From positions 496,001 to 560,000 of the forward strand of contig NZ_FUZQ01000001.1 in assembly GCF_900167525.1 (NCBI RefSeq): a stretch of 64,000 bases of DNA, given 5' to 3'. A program made the translations under genes and the position numbers. Positions 40,636-48,401 of this stretch are shown in pieces (within the stretch, counting starts at the first letter, position 1; each line of letters begins with the position of its first letter). Origin of the DNA: Krasilnikoviella flava. Its GTDB lineage: Bacteria > Actinomycetota > Actinomycetes > Actinomycetales > Cellulomonadaceae. Below the pieces are notes generated by a model that saw only the letters and a list, made by a program, of their open reading frames with translations, did not search any database and was not told where the DNA came from.

Positions 40636-41958
40636 TCAGCGCTCCCTGCTCTCGAGGACGGCGGGGTCGGGCACGGTCTCGGTCACATGGTCGGGCCGGG
40701 TGGGGCGCAGGACGGCGCGCCCGGTCGCGGGGTCGAGGGTCGCCTCGGGGTCGAAGTCGGCGTCGAGACCGGCGTCGAGACCGGCGTCGGGCTCGATGTC
40801 GGGCTCGATGTCGGGCCCCACGTCGGGACCGGCGTCCTCCGGGACCACCGCCGCCGGACGCCCGTCGAACGCGGCCGCCCGGTGGGCGAAGTGGCACGCG
40901 GCGGCGTGCGGCACGGCCGCGCCGCGGGCGCCGTCGCCCCGCCCGAGCGGCACGAGCACCGGGTCCTCGGTGCGGCACCGTTCGGGCACGTCGTCGGGGC
41001 CGTCGCCGGCCAGGCCCTGTTCCGCGGCGAGCCGCCGGGCGAGCCAGCAGCGGGTGTGGAAGCGGCAGCCGGACGGAGGGTCGGCGGGCGACGGCGGGTC
41101 GCCCTCGAGCAGCAGCTCGGTGCCGGCGGACCGGGCGGCCGGGTCGGGCACGGGCACCGCGGACAGCAGCGCCCGCGTGTACGGGTGGTGCGCGCATTTA
41201 TACACCGCGGGCCGGTCACCCTCCTCGACGACCCGGCCGAGGTACATCACCGCGACCTCGTCGGCGATGTGCTGCACCACGGCCAGGTCGTGCGCGATGA
41301 ACAGGTACGACAGGCCCAGCTCGTCCTGCAGGTCCTCGAGCAGGTTGATGACCTGCCCCTGCACGGACACGTCCAGGGCGGAGACCGGCTCGTCGCACAC
41401 GAGGACCCGCGGCTTGACGGCGAGCGCCCGCGCGATGCCGATGCGCTGCCGCTGACCGCCGGAGAACTGGTGCGGGTACCGGTGCACGTGGTCGGGGTCG
41501 AGGCCGACCAGCGCGAGCAGCTCCGCCACGGCCTTGCGGCGCCCGGTCCGCGGGACGGCGTCGGGGTGGATGCGGTACGGCTCCGCGACGATCTCGCCCA
41601 CCGACATCCGGGGGTTCAGCGACGTGTACGGGTCCTGGAACACCATCTGGACGTTCCGGCGCAGCTCGCGGCGGGCGCCGCGCGACATCGTCGACACGTC
41701 CTCGCCGTCCACGAGCACCTGCCCGCGCGTCGGCTTCTCGATCCCGACCAGCACGCGCGCCAGCGTGGACTTCCCGGAGCCGGACTCCCCCACCAGCCCG
41801 AGCGTGCGGCCGCGCCGCAGCGCGAGCGACACGCCGTCGACCGCCTGCACGTGACCGGTCGTGCGCTTGAGCACGAGCCCCTGCCGCACCGGGTACGACT
41901 TGGCCAGGTCGCGCACCTCGAGGACGGCGTCGTCGGACGTCGCAGGGTTCTCAGGCAC
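40636..41958 (-). CDS. Oligopeptide ABC transporter ATPase, OppF type
   Basis: 440 residues. Walker A GESGSGKST at 57-65, signature FSGGQRQR, Walker B VLVCDEP, then the Opp/Dpp C-terminal cysteine region (SGCRFHTRC, ERC, ACHFAHR) that holds an iron-sulfur cluster in homologues. It is about 80 residues longer than usual: the tail is Asp/Pro/Glu-rich with repeated DIEPDIEPD and LDAGLDA units. GTG start overlapping the OppD stop by 8 bp. With OppD it drives the permease pair below. Confidence 0.92.
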   Translation of the reverse strand: MPENPATSDDAVLEVRDLAKSYPVRQGLVLKRTTGHVQAVDGVSLALRRGRTLGLVGESGSGKSTLARVLVGIEKPTRGQVLVDGEDVSTMSRGARRELRRNVQMVFQDPYTSLNPRMSVGEIVAEPYRIHPDAVPRTGRRKAVAELLALVGLDPDHVHRYPHQFSGGQRQRIGIARALAVKPRVLVCDEPVSALDVSVQGQVINLLEDLQDELGLSYLFIAHDLAVVQHIADEVAVMYLGRVVEEGDRPAVYKCAHHPYTRALLSAVPVPDPAARSAGTELLLEGDPPSPADPPSGCRFHTRCWLARRLAAEQGLAGDGPDDVPERCRTEDPVLVPLGRGDGARGAAVPHAAACHFAHRAAAFDGRPAAVVPEDAGPDVGPDIEPDIEPDAGLDAGLDADFDPEATLDPATGRAVLRPTRPDHVTETVPDPAVLESRER

Positions 41959-43036
41959 GGGCGCCTCCCAGGAGCTCGGCGGCGAAGAAGCAGGCGGACG
42001 ACCGCTCCGGGGCGGCGTCCGCGAGCGGCGGGACGTCGGTGCGGCAGACGTCGCGGGCCATGTCGCACCGCGGGTGGAAGGGGCAGCCCGAGGGCACCCG
42101 GCCCGGCACGGGCGGGCGCCCCGGGACGACGGGGAGCCGGTCGCCGTCGGCTCCGGCGTCCAGTCGCGGTACCGAGCGCAGCAGCGCGCGCGTGTACGGG
42201 TGGGCCGGGGCGGCGTACAGGTCGCGCACGGGGGCGTGCTCCACGGCCCGCCCGGCGTACATCACGGTGACGTCGTCGGCGACCCCGGCCACGACGCCGA
42301 GGTCGTGCGTGATGAGCACCAGCCCCATCTGCCGCTCCGCCTGGATCTCCGCGAGCAGGCGCAGCACCTGTGCCTGGACGGTGACGTCCAGGGCCGTCGT
42401 CGGCTCGTCCGCGATGAGCACGTCCGGGTCGAGGGCCAGCGCGGACGCGATCATCACGCGCTGACGCATGCCGCCGGAGAACTGGTGCGGGTACTCGTCC
42501 ACGCGTCCCGCGGCGTTCGGCACCTTGACGAGGTCGAGCAGCTCGATCGCCCGCCTCCGGGCCTCGCGCCGGGACAGGCCGGACCGCGCCCGCAGGGCCT
42601 CGGTGAGCTGGTAGCCCACCGTGTGCACCGGGTTGAGCGCCGCCAGCGCGTCCTGGAACACCATCGCGACGTGCGTCCCCGCGTGCGCGCGGTGCTTGGC
42701 CGGCGACAGCGCCAGCAGGTCCGTGCCGCGGTAGCGCGCGCTCCCCCGCACGACGCGCGCCGTCGGCGGCAGCAGCCCCATCACCGCGAGCGAGCTCACG
42801 GACTTGCCGCAGCCGGACTCACCGACCAGGGCCAGCGTCCTCCCGGCCTCGACCCGGTAGCTGAGGCCGTCGACGGCGCGCACCGCGCCGTCGTCGGACC
42901 GGAACTCGACCGCCAGGTCGTCCACCTCGAGCAGGGTGGCTCCGGCCGTCCGCTCGGTCGGCACCTGCCCCTGCGCGTCGTCGTCGGGCCCGGCCGGGTC
43001 GAACGCTCCGCTGATGTCGATCTCCATCCCCGTCAT
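41951..43036 (-). CDS. Oligopeptide ABC transporter ATPase, OppD type
   Basis: 361 residues. Walker A GESGCGKS at 72-79, signature FSGGMRQR, Walker B VLIADEP and the Opp-type C-terminal cysteine motif (SGCPFHPRC, DVC). An acidic N-terminal extension of about 35 residues precedes the ATPase core. The ATG at 43036 gives MTGMEID; a GGTGAGGGGG stretch directly abuts it, so the in-frame ATG at 43027, with GGGGGA 8 nt upstream, may be the true start. Confidence 0.92.
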   Translation of the reverse strand: MTGMEIDISGAFDPAGPDDDAQGQVPTERTAGATLLEVDDLAVEFRSDDGAVRAVDGLSYRVEAGRTLALVGESGCGKSVSSLAVMGLLPPTARVVRGSARYRGTDLLALSPAKHRAHAGTHVAMVFQDALAALNPVHTVGYQLTEALRARSGLSRREARRRAIELLDLVKVPNAAGRVDEYPHQFSGGMRQRVMIASALALDPDVLIADEPTTALDVTVQAQVLRLLAEIQAERQMGLVLITHDLGVVAGVADDVTVMYAGRAVEHAPVRDLYAAPAHPYTRALLRSVPRLDAGADGDRLPVVPGRPPVPGRVPSGCPFHPRCDMARDVCRTDVPPLADAAPERSSACFFAAELLGGARA

Positions 43037-43041
43037 CCCCC

Positions 43042-43974
43042 TCACCGGAGCCTCGGGTCGAGGGCGTCGCGCAGGGCGTCTCCGAGGACGACGAGCGCCA
43101 GGACCGTGAGGATCAGGCACCCGAGCGGGATGAGCAGCAGGTACGGGTAGCCGCCGGTCACCCATTCGGCGCCGTTCGTGATCATGATCCCCCAGCTGAT
43201 CGCGGGCGGGCGGACGCCGATGCCGAGGAAGGCCAGCACCGCCTCCGCGCTGATCACGCCGGCGATCGCCGTCGGCACCAGCGCCGTGACGGGGCCGATC
43301 GCGTTGGGCAGCACGTGCCGCACCATGATCCGCAGGTCGGAAGCGCCCAGCGCGCGGGCCGCCGTGACGTAGTCGAGATTCTTCGCCTCCAGCGTGCTCG
43401 CCCGCACGTACCGCGAGTACCCCATCCACCCGAACAGGGTGAGCACGAGCGCAGGCAGCAGGATGACGTCGAAGGCCCCGCTCCCCACGCTCACGTTCCG
43501 GAAGAGGGACAGCAGCAGCAGGGCCGCGAGCAGCAACGGGATCACGAGGAACACCTCGATCGTCCGCGACACCACCGTGTCCACCCAGCCGAGGTAGTAC
43601 CCGGCGAGCAGGCCCAGCACCACGCCGATGACGACGGACGCGCCGACGACGACGAACGCCAGCAGCAGCGACGGGCGGGCGCCGTGCACCAGCTGCGCGA
43701 GCATGTCGCACCCGTGCACGTCGGTGCCGAGCGGGTGGGTGGCGCCGAGGCCCTGGGGGCGGGTCTTCGAGTCCCCGATGATGCAGCGCTGCGGGTCGGT
43801 GCTGGTGAACAGCGTCGGGAACGCCGCCATCACCGTGAAGAAGACGACGACGAGCGCGGACACGATGACGTCCGGTCGGCGACGCAGCCGGCGCCAGGCG
43901 TCCCCGCCGAGCGACGCCGACACGCCCGTGCCCGGCGCGTCCGGGGTGGCGGTTGCCGCTGTGGGCTCAGGCAT
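43042..43974 (-). CDS. Oligopeptide ABC transporter permease, OppC type
   Basis: 310 residues with about six membrane segments and the ABC-permease EAA loop (AARALGASDLRIMVRHVLPN) that docks on the ATPases. The extracytoplasmic loop (DPQRCIIGDSKTRPQGLGA) and HPLGTDVHGCDMLAQLV are typical OppC features. It overlaps the OppB gene by 8 bp. It forms the membrane channel with OppB. Confidence 0.92.
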   Translation of the reverse strand: MPEPTAATATPDAPGTGVSASLGGDAWRRLRRRPDVIVSALVVVFFTVMAAFPTLFTSTDPQRCIIGDSKTRPQGLGATHPLGTDVHGCDMLAQLVHGARPSLLLAFVVVGASVVIGVVLGLLAGYYLGWVDTVVSRTIEVFLVIPLLLAALLLLSLFRNVSVGSGAFDVILLPALVLTLFGWMGYSRYVRASTLEAKNLDYVTAARALGASDLRIMVRHVLPNAIGPVTALVPTAIAGVISAEAVLAFLGIGVRPPAISWGIMITNGAEWVTGGYPYLLLIPLGCLILTVLALVVLGDALRDALDPRLR

Positions 43975-44971
43975 AACGGATCCTCGGGTCGAGGGCGGCG
44001 TAGGCGATGTCGACCACCAGCATCACCGCCACGGTCACGGCCGCGAGGATCGTGACGACGCCGAGGACGAGCGCCACGTCCGTGCCGCGGACCGCCTCCC
44101 ACAGCACCCCGCCCATGCCGTAGATGTTCATCATCCCCTCGGTGATGACGGCGCCCGCGAGCGCCTCCGTGAAGGTCAGGCCCACCGCCGTCACGACGGG
44201 TACGGCCGAGTTGCGCATCACGTGGTGCAGCACGACGTGCCGCTCGTGCAGCCCGCGCGAGCGCGCCGTACGGACGTGGTCCCCCGCATAGGACTCGAGC
44301 TGGCTCGCCCGCACGAGGCGGATGAACGCCGCCGACCCCGCGAGGCCCAGCAGGATGCCGGGCACCAGCAGCGTCGCCCAGGAATGGTCGTCGTCGAACG
44401 ACGGCCGGAACCACAGCGCGGGCAGGCTGTCGGCCCCGAAGGTCTCCGTCGCCCAGGCGTTCAGCGGCACCGCGAACACGTACCGGTACACCAGCAGCAG
44501 CACGAAGATGGGGAACGCGTCGATCAGCACCGACGTCAGCCGGATGCCGTGGTCGGCCGAGCGCCCGCGCCACCGCGCCGCCACCGTGCCGAGCCCCATG
44601 CCGAGCAGGAACCACACGATCGTCACGACGAGGAACAGCTTGAGGGTGTTCGGAGCCGCGGTCGCGACGATGTCGGTCACCTCGCGCCCGCGCAGGTTGG
44701 TGCCGAAGTCGCCCTGCGCGTAGGCGCCCAGGCGTTCCACGAACGGCCCCAGGCACGGGTTGCCGGTCTGGTCGTAGCAGGGGTCGTCGAGGCCGAACCG
44801 CGTCTCGACGGCCGCGAGCTGCGCCGCGGTCGGCACCCGCTCGCCGAAGAAGGCGAGCGCGGGGTTGCCGTTGATCTGGATCGCGAACGTGGTGAGCAGG
44901 TGCAGCACGAACATCACGAGCAGCAGGGTGGCCACTCCCAGCAGAGAGCGGCGGAGGATGTAGCGGCCCAT
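43967..44971 (-). CDS. Oligopeptide ABC transporter permease, OppB type
   Basis: 334 residues with about six membrane segments. N-terminal MGRYILRRSLLGVATLLLVM and the EAA loop TARSRGLHERHVVLHHVMRN mark OppB. A longer-than-usual first extracytoplasmic loop (about 30-100, with two cysteines) is present, as in many actinobacterial Opp systems. AGAAAG lies 8-13 nt before the ATG. The 92-bp gap to the binding-protein gene contains a hairpin repeat that may tune relative expression. Confidence 0.92.
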   Translation of the reverse strand: MGRYILRRSLLGVATLLLVMFVLHLLTTFAIQINGNPALAFFGERVPTAAQLAAVETRFGLDDPCYDQTGNPCLGPFVERLGAYAQGDFGTNLRGREVTDIVATAAPNTLKLFLVVTIVWFLLGMGLGTVAARWRGRSADHGIRLTSVLIDAFPIFVLLLVYRYVFAVPLNAWATETFGADSLPALWFRPSFDDDHSWATLLVPGILLGLAGSAAFIRLVRASQLESYAGDHVRTARSRGLHERHVVLHHVMRNSAVPVVTAVGLTFTEALAGAVITEGMMNIYGMGGVLWEAVRGTDVALVLGVVTILAAVTVAVMLVVDIAYAALDPRIRYA

Positions 44972-45011
44972 TCACAGTCTTTCTGGGTGGTGCTGGGAAG
45001 GAACGCTGGTC

Positions 45012-45052
45012 GAGCTTGTCGAGACCGCTGCGGCGATGGTCTCGACAAGCTC
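45012..45052 (-). repeat. Hairpin of the TCGACAAGCTC repeat family
   Basis: Perfect 15-bp arms GAGCTTGTCGAGACC (45012-45026) and GGTCTCGACAAGCTC (45038-45052) with an 11-nt loop, located between the binding-protein stop and oppB. A partial terminator or mRNA-stabilising hairpin after a binding-protein gene is common in ABC operons. The words also match the dispersed repeat at 24931 and 51907. Confidence 0.65.
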
Positions 45053-45063
45053 AATCAGCGAGG

Positions 45064-46737
45064 TCACATGCCGTTCGTGACCTCGAGGAGGCGCAGCTTG
45101 GGCTCGCCGCTGAACGGGTCGAGGACGACGTTCGAGACGTTCTCGCTGTAGTAGTACGAGTTCACGGAGAAGACGACGGGCACGGTCGGGAAGTCCTCGG
45201 CCAGCACGGCCTCGGCCTCCTGGTAGTGCGTCACCGCCTCCTCGAGCGTGGCTGCCTCGTCGCCCGCCGCGATGGCGGCCTCGAAGTCCTCGCTGTAGTA
45301 CCCGAACTCGGTGTTGCCGTTCTTCGCGTCGCCGCTGGCGTACACCGGGGCCAGGTAGTTCTCGTTCAGCGGGTAGTCCGGGAACCAGTTCGCGCGGAAC
45401 GGACCCGAGAAGTCGCGGGCCGAGCGGCGGTCGAAGTAGTCCGGCGTCGGGTCCAGCTCGTACGGGATGCCGAGGTTCTCCTGGATGGAGTCGCCGATCG
45501 CCTTGAAGAGGGCCTGCTCCGTCTCGTCCTGGCCGAGGTGGATGGTCATCTTCTCGCCGTCGGGCCAGCCGCCGGCCTTCTCCAGCGCCGCCTTCGCGGC
45601 CGCGGGGTCGAACTCGCACCACTGGCACGTGCCCGCTTCGCCGCCGGGGACGCCGTCCGGCACCACCCAGCTGTCCGCCGGCACCCGCTCACCGGGCAGG
45701 AGCGCGTCGATGATGCCCTGCCGGTCGATGGCCAGCGAGATCGCCTTGCGGAACTCGATGTCCGTCCACGGGCCGTCCTCGTAGAGCGGGAACGCCAGGT
45801 AGGTGAGCGCCGCGCCCGGCCCCTCGACGAACCGCTCCTGCAGGTCGGGGTCGTTCTGCGCGGTCGCCAGCTCGGCGGGCGGCGGGACGGCGAAGTCCAG
45901 GTTGCCCGCCTGGAAGTCGGGCCAGTTCTCGGTGCCCGCGTACTCGGTCCACTCGATGGTGCCGTAGGTGGGCGTCTCCTCCAGCGAGTAGTCCTCCCAC
46001 CGGGTGGCCGTGAGGCTGACGCCCTGGTCCCACTGCTCGACCTGGAAGGGCCCGTTGCCGATGGGCTTGACCGCGCACGCCTCGACGTCGTCGAGGCAGG
46101 CCTGGGCGACCGGGTAGAAGCCGGTGTAGCCGAGCATCGTGGCGAACCCGGCGAACGGGCCGTTCAGGGTGACCTCGAGCGTCTGCGGGTCCACCACCTC
46201 GAGGCCCGACAGCGTGTCGGCGGCGGGCTCCTCGGTCACGTTCCCGTCGTCGTCGGTCTCGCCCTGCATCTCGTCGTAGCCGGCGATCCGCTCGAAGAAG
46301 TAGTTGTTCGCCATCGCGTTCGGGCCGTAGGCGGCGTAGTTCCACGCCCGCGCGAACGCTTCCGCATCGACCGGCTCCCCGTTCTGGAACGTCAGGTCGT
46401 GCTTGAGCTTGATGGTCCAGACCGTGTTGTCGTCGCTCTCGATGCTCTCGGCGACGTAGTTGTACGGCTCCGTGGTCTCCGGGTCGTACCGGACCAGCCC
46501 GTCGTACACGACGTCCAGCACCGAGATGTTGTCCCCCACGTTCGAGTCCATCGGCAGCAGCGTCTCGACGTCCTGCGCGAGCGCCAGCCGGAGCGTCGCG
46601 TCCGCGTCGCTCCCCCCGCCGCCGTCCGCACCGTCGCCGCCCTCGTCGTCACCGCCACCGCCGCCCGAACAGCTCGCCAGCACCAGCGTCACCGCTGTCG
46701 CCGCGGCCGCCAGCGCGGCCCTTCGCCCCATCGTCAC
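45064..46737 (-). CDS. Oligopeptide ABC transporter substrate-binding lipoprotein
   Basis: 557 residues. Signal peptide with lipobox LASC (Cys23), a Gly/Asp linker, then an SBP_bac_5 fold: TLRLALAQDVETLLPMDSNV, then WTIKLKHDLTFQNGEPVDAE, ending VLAEDFPTVPVVFSVNSYYY. It captures peptides outside the membrane for OppBC. The GTG at 46737 has GGGGAG 6 nt upstream; the ATG two codons later is an alternative. The 297-bp gap upstream (46738-47034) holds the promoter region for this operon and the divergent PadR operon; its segment 46850-46910 is relatively AT-rich. Confidence 0.93.
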   Translation of the reverse strand: MTMGRRAALAAAATAVTLVLASCSGGGGGDDEGGDGADGGGGSDADATLRLALAQDVETLLPMDSNVGDNISVLDVVYDGLVRYDPETTEPYNYVAESIESDDNTVWTIKLKHDLTFQNGEPVDAEAFARAWNYAAYGPNAMANNYFFERIAGYDEMQGETDDDGNVTEEPAADTLSGLEVVDPQTLEVTLNGPFAGFATMLGYTGFYPVAQACLDDVEACAVKPIGNGPFQVEQWDQGVSLTATRWEDYSLEETPTYGTIEWTEYAGTENWPDFQAGNLDFAVPPPAELATAQNDPDLQERFVEGPGAALTYLAFPLYEDGPWTDIEFRKAISLAIDRQGIIDALLPGERVPADSWVVPDGVPGGEAGTCQWCEFDPAAAKAALEKAGGWPDGEKMTIHLGQDETEQALFKAIGDSIQENLGIPYELDPTPDYFDRRSARDFSGPFRANWFPDYPLNENYLAPVYASGDAKNGNTEFGYYSEDFEAAIAAGDEAATLEEAVTHYQEAEAVLAEDFPTVPVVFSVNSYYYSENVSNVVLDPFSGEPKLRLLEVTNGM

Positions 46738-46977
46738 CGGCTTCTCCCCACGTCGTGGTCGCTCCAGGCGCCCTTGCCATGCCGTGTTCACGTCGTCGTG
46801 CCCGTCGACCGCGACCCGCTCCTGGGGCACACGACGACGTTGCCGTGGAACATATCGCCATCATGGCCGTCCGTGGTGAAAATCACTGTTAAGGATCAGT
46901 AACGATCGATCGCGTGTCGCGTGGCGCGCTGTCACGGCTTGGTCACGACTGCGGGTCGCGCCCTTGACGCCCTCTAG

Positions 46978-47025
46978 TTACTCGGCAAGCATGCCGCCAG
47001 ACGAGTTGCTTACTCGGTAATCATG
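46978..47025 (+). promoter_or_regulatory. Direct repeats upstream of PadR gene
   Basis: TTACTCGGCAAGCATG (46978-46993) and TTACTCGGTAATCATG (47010-47025) match at 14 of 16 positions and lie 32 bp apart, about three helical turns. TTGACG at 46964-46969 is a -35 candidate just upstream. A probable autoregulatory PadR site. Confidence 0.55.
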
Positions 47026-47034
47026 GAGGTCAGG

Positions 47035-47673
47035 ATGTCCGTCAGGCAGGGATTCCTCGCGCTGCTGTCCGAGCGCCCCATGCACGGCTATCAGCTCCGG
47101 CAGGAGTTCGAGGCGCGCACGGGCGGCACGTGGCCGCTCAACATCGGCCAGGCGTACACCACGCTGCAGCGACTGCAGCGCGACGGGCTCGTCGCGCCCG
47201 TGCCCGACGACGACGAGGGACCGGAGCGCTTCCGACTCACCGACGCCGGTCGCGCCGAGGCCGACGCCTGGTGGCTGCGCCCGGTGGAGCGCAGGGCACC
47301 GGCCCGCGACGAGCTCGCGATCAAGCTCGCGCTCGCCGTCACCGTGCAGCCGGAGGGCCACGGCGTCGACGTCGCCGCCGTCGTCCAGCACCAGCGCACC
47401 GAGTCGCTGCGCGCGCTGCGCGACTACACGCTGCTCAAGCGCGACGCCGGCGACGACCCCGACGGTCTCGCCTGGTCCCTGGTGCTCGACTCGCTGGTCT
47501 TCGCCGTCGAGGCGGAGGTGCGGTGGCTGGACCACGTCGAGTCGACCGTCGCCCAGGCCGCTGCACGACGCGACACCCCTCCGGTGACCGAGCCCGTCGA
47601 GCCTGCCCCCTCCGACGCCCGCAGGTCCGGTCCCGACCAGCTCGCCCGGCGGGTCCGGGGCGGTGCGCGATGA
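47035..47673 (+). CDS. PadR-family regulator
   Basis: 212 residues. The N-terminal winged helix (about 1-85) reads VRQGFLALLSERPMHGYQLR, TWPLNIGQAYTTLQRLQRDG and ERFRLTDAGRAEADAW, as in PadR subfamily 2. A C-terminal helical dimerisation domain follows. The ATG at 47035 is preferred to the one at 47023 because GGAGG lies 5 nt upstream of it. Its stop overlaps the ABC ATPase start (ATGA), so it probably controls the exporter it is translated with, as in LmrR- or antimicrobial-peptide-responsive systems. Confidence 0.9.
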   Translation: MSVRQGFLALLSERPMHGYQLRQEFEARTGGTWPLNIGQAYTTLQRLQRDGLVAPVPDDDEGPERFRLTDAGRAEADAWWLRPVERRAPARDELAIKLALAVTVQPEGHGVDVAAVVQHQRTESLRALRDYTLLKRDAGDDPDGLAWSLVLDSLVFAVEAEVRWLDHVESTVAQAAARRDTPPVTEPVEPAPSDARRSGPDQLARRVRGGAR

Positions 47674-48401
47674 ATGCCCCGGTGATGCTCCGGATGACGT
47701 CGGTGACCCGGGTGCACGGGCAGGGGGCCGCCGAGGTGCACGCGCTGCGCGGCGTCGACCTCGAGGTGCGTATGGGCGAGCTCGTCGCCGTCATGGGGCC
47801 GTCGGGATCCGGCAAGTCGACGCTGCTCAACCTCGCCGGCGGGCTCGACACCCCGACGTCCGGCACGGTCACGGTGGGGCGCGACGACGTCGGCACCCTC
47901 GACGCGAAGGCGCGCGCCCGGCTGCGCCGCAAGCACGTGGGCTACGTGTTCCAGGACCTCAACCTCGTCCCCGCGCTCACCGCGCTGGAGAACGTCACGC
48001 TGCCGCTCGAGCTGGACGGGTCGTCCGCCCGCCGCGCCCGCGCGAAGGCCACCGCCGCGCTCGCGACCGTCGGGCTCGACGACCTCGCCGACCGCTTCCC
48101 CGACGACATGTCCGGCGGCCAGGCGCAACGCGTCGCCATCGCCCGCGCCCTCGTCGGCCCGCGCCGCCTGGTGCTCGCCGACGAGCCCACGGGCGCGCTC
48201 GACTCCGTCACCGGCGAGGCCGTGATGCGCGTGCTGCGCCAGCGCGTCGACGCCGGGGCTGCCGGCCTGCTCGTCACGCACGACGCGCGGCACGCCGCCT
48301 GGGCGGACCGCATCGTCTTCCTGCGCGACGGCGTCGTCATCGACTCCACCGGCGCCGCAGCCGGCCCGGACTCGCTGCTGCACCGCGCGGTGCGCGCGTG
48401 A
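47670..48401 (+). CDS. ABC transporter ATPase, LolD/MacB type
   Basis: 243 residues. Walker A GPSGSGKST at 43-51, Q-loop FQDLNLVPALTALENV, signature MSGGQAQR, Walker B LVLADEPTGALD, with the LDxxT D-loop typical of MacB/LolD/BceA ATPases. GTGA overlap with the FtsX-type permease. Together with that permease it should form a mechanotransmission-type exporter or defence transporter. Confidence 0.94.
   Translation: MNAPVMLRMTSVTRVHGQGAAEVHALRGVDLEVRMGELVAVMGPSGSGKSTLLNLAGGLDTPTSGTVTVGRDDVGTLDAKARARLRRKHVGYVFQDLNLVPALTALENVTLPLELDGSSARRARAKATAALATVGLDDLADRFPDDMSGGQAQRVAIARALVGPRRLVLADEPTGALDSVTGEAVMRVLRQRVDAGAAGLLVTHDARHAAWADRIVFLRDGVVIDSTGAAAGPDSLLHRAVRA

Noticed and set aside
47023-47034. Upstream ATG as the PadR start
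   Set aside because: The GGAGG ribosome site lies inside this stretch and is correctly spaced only for the ATG at 47035.
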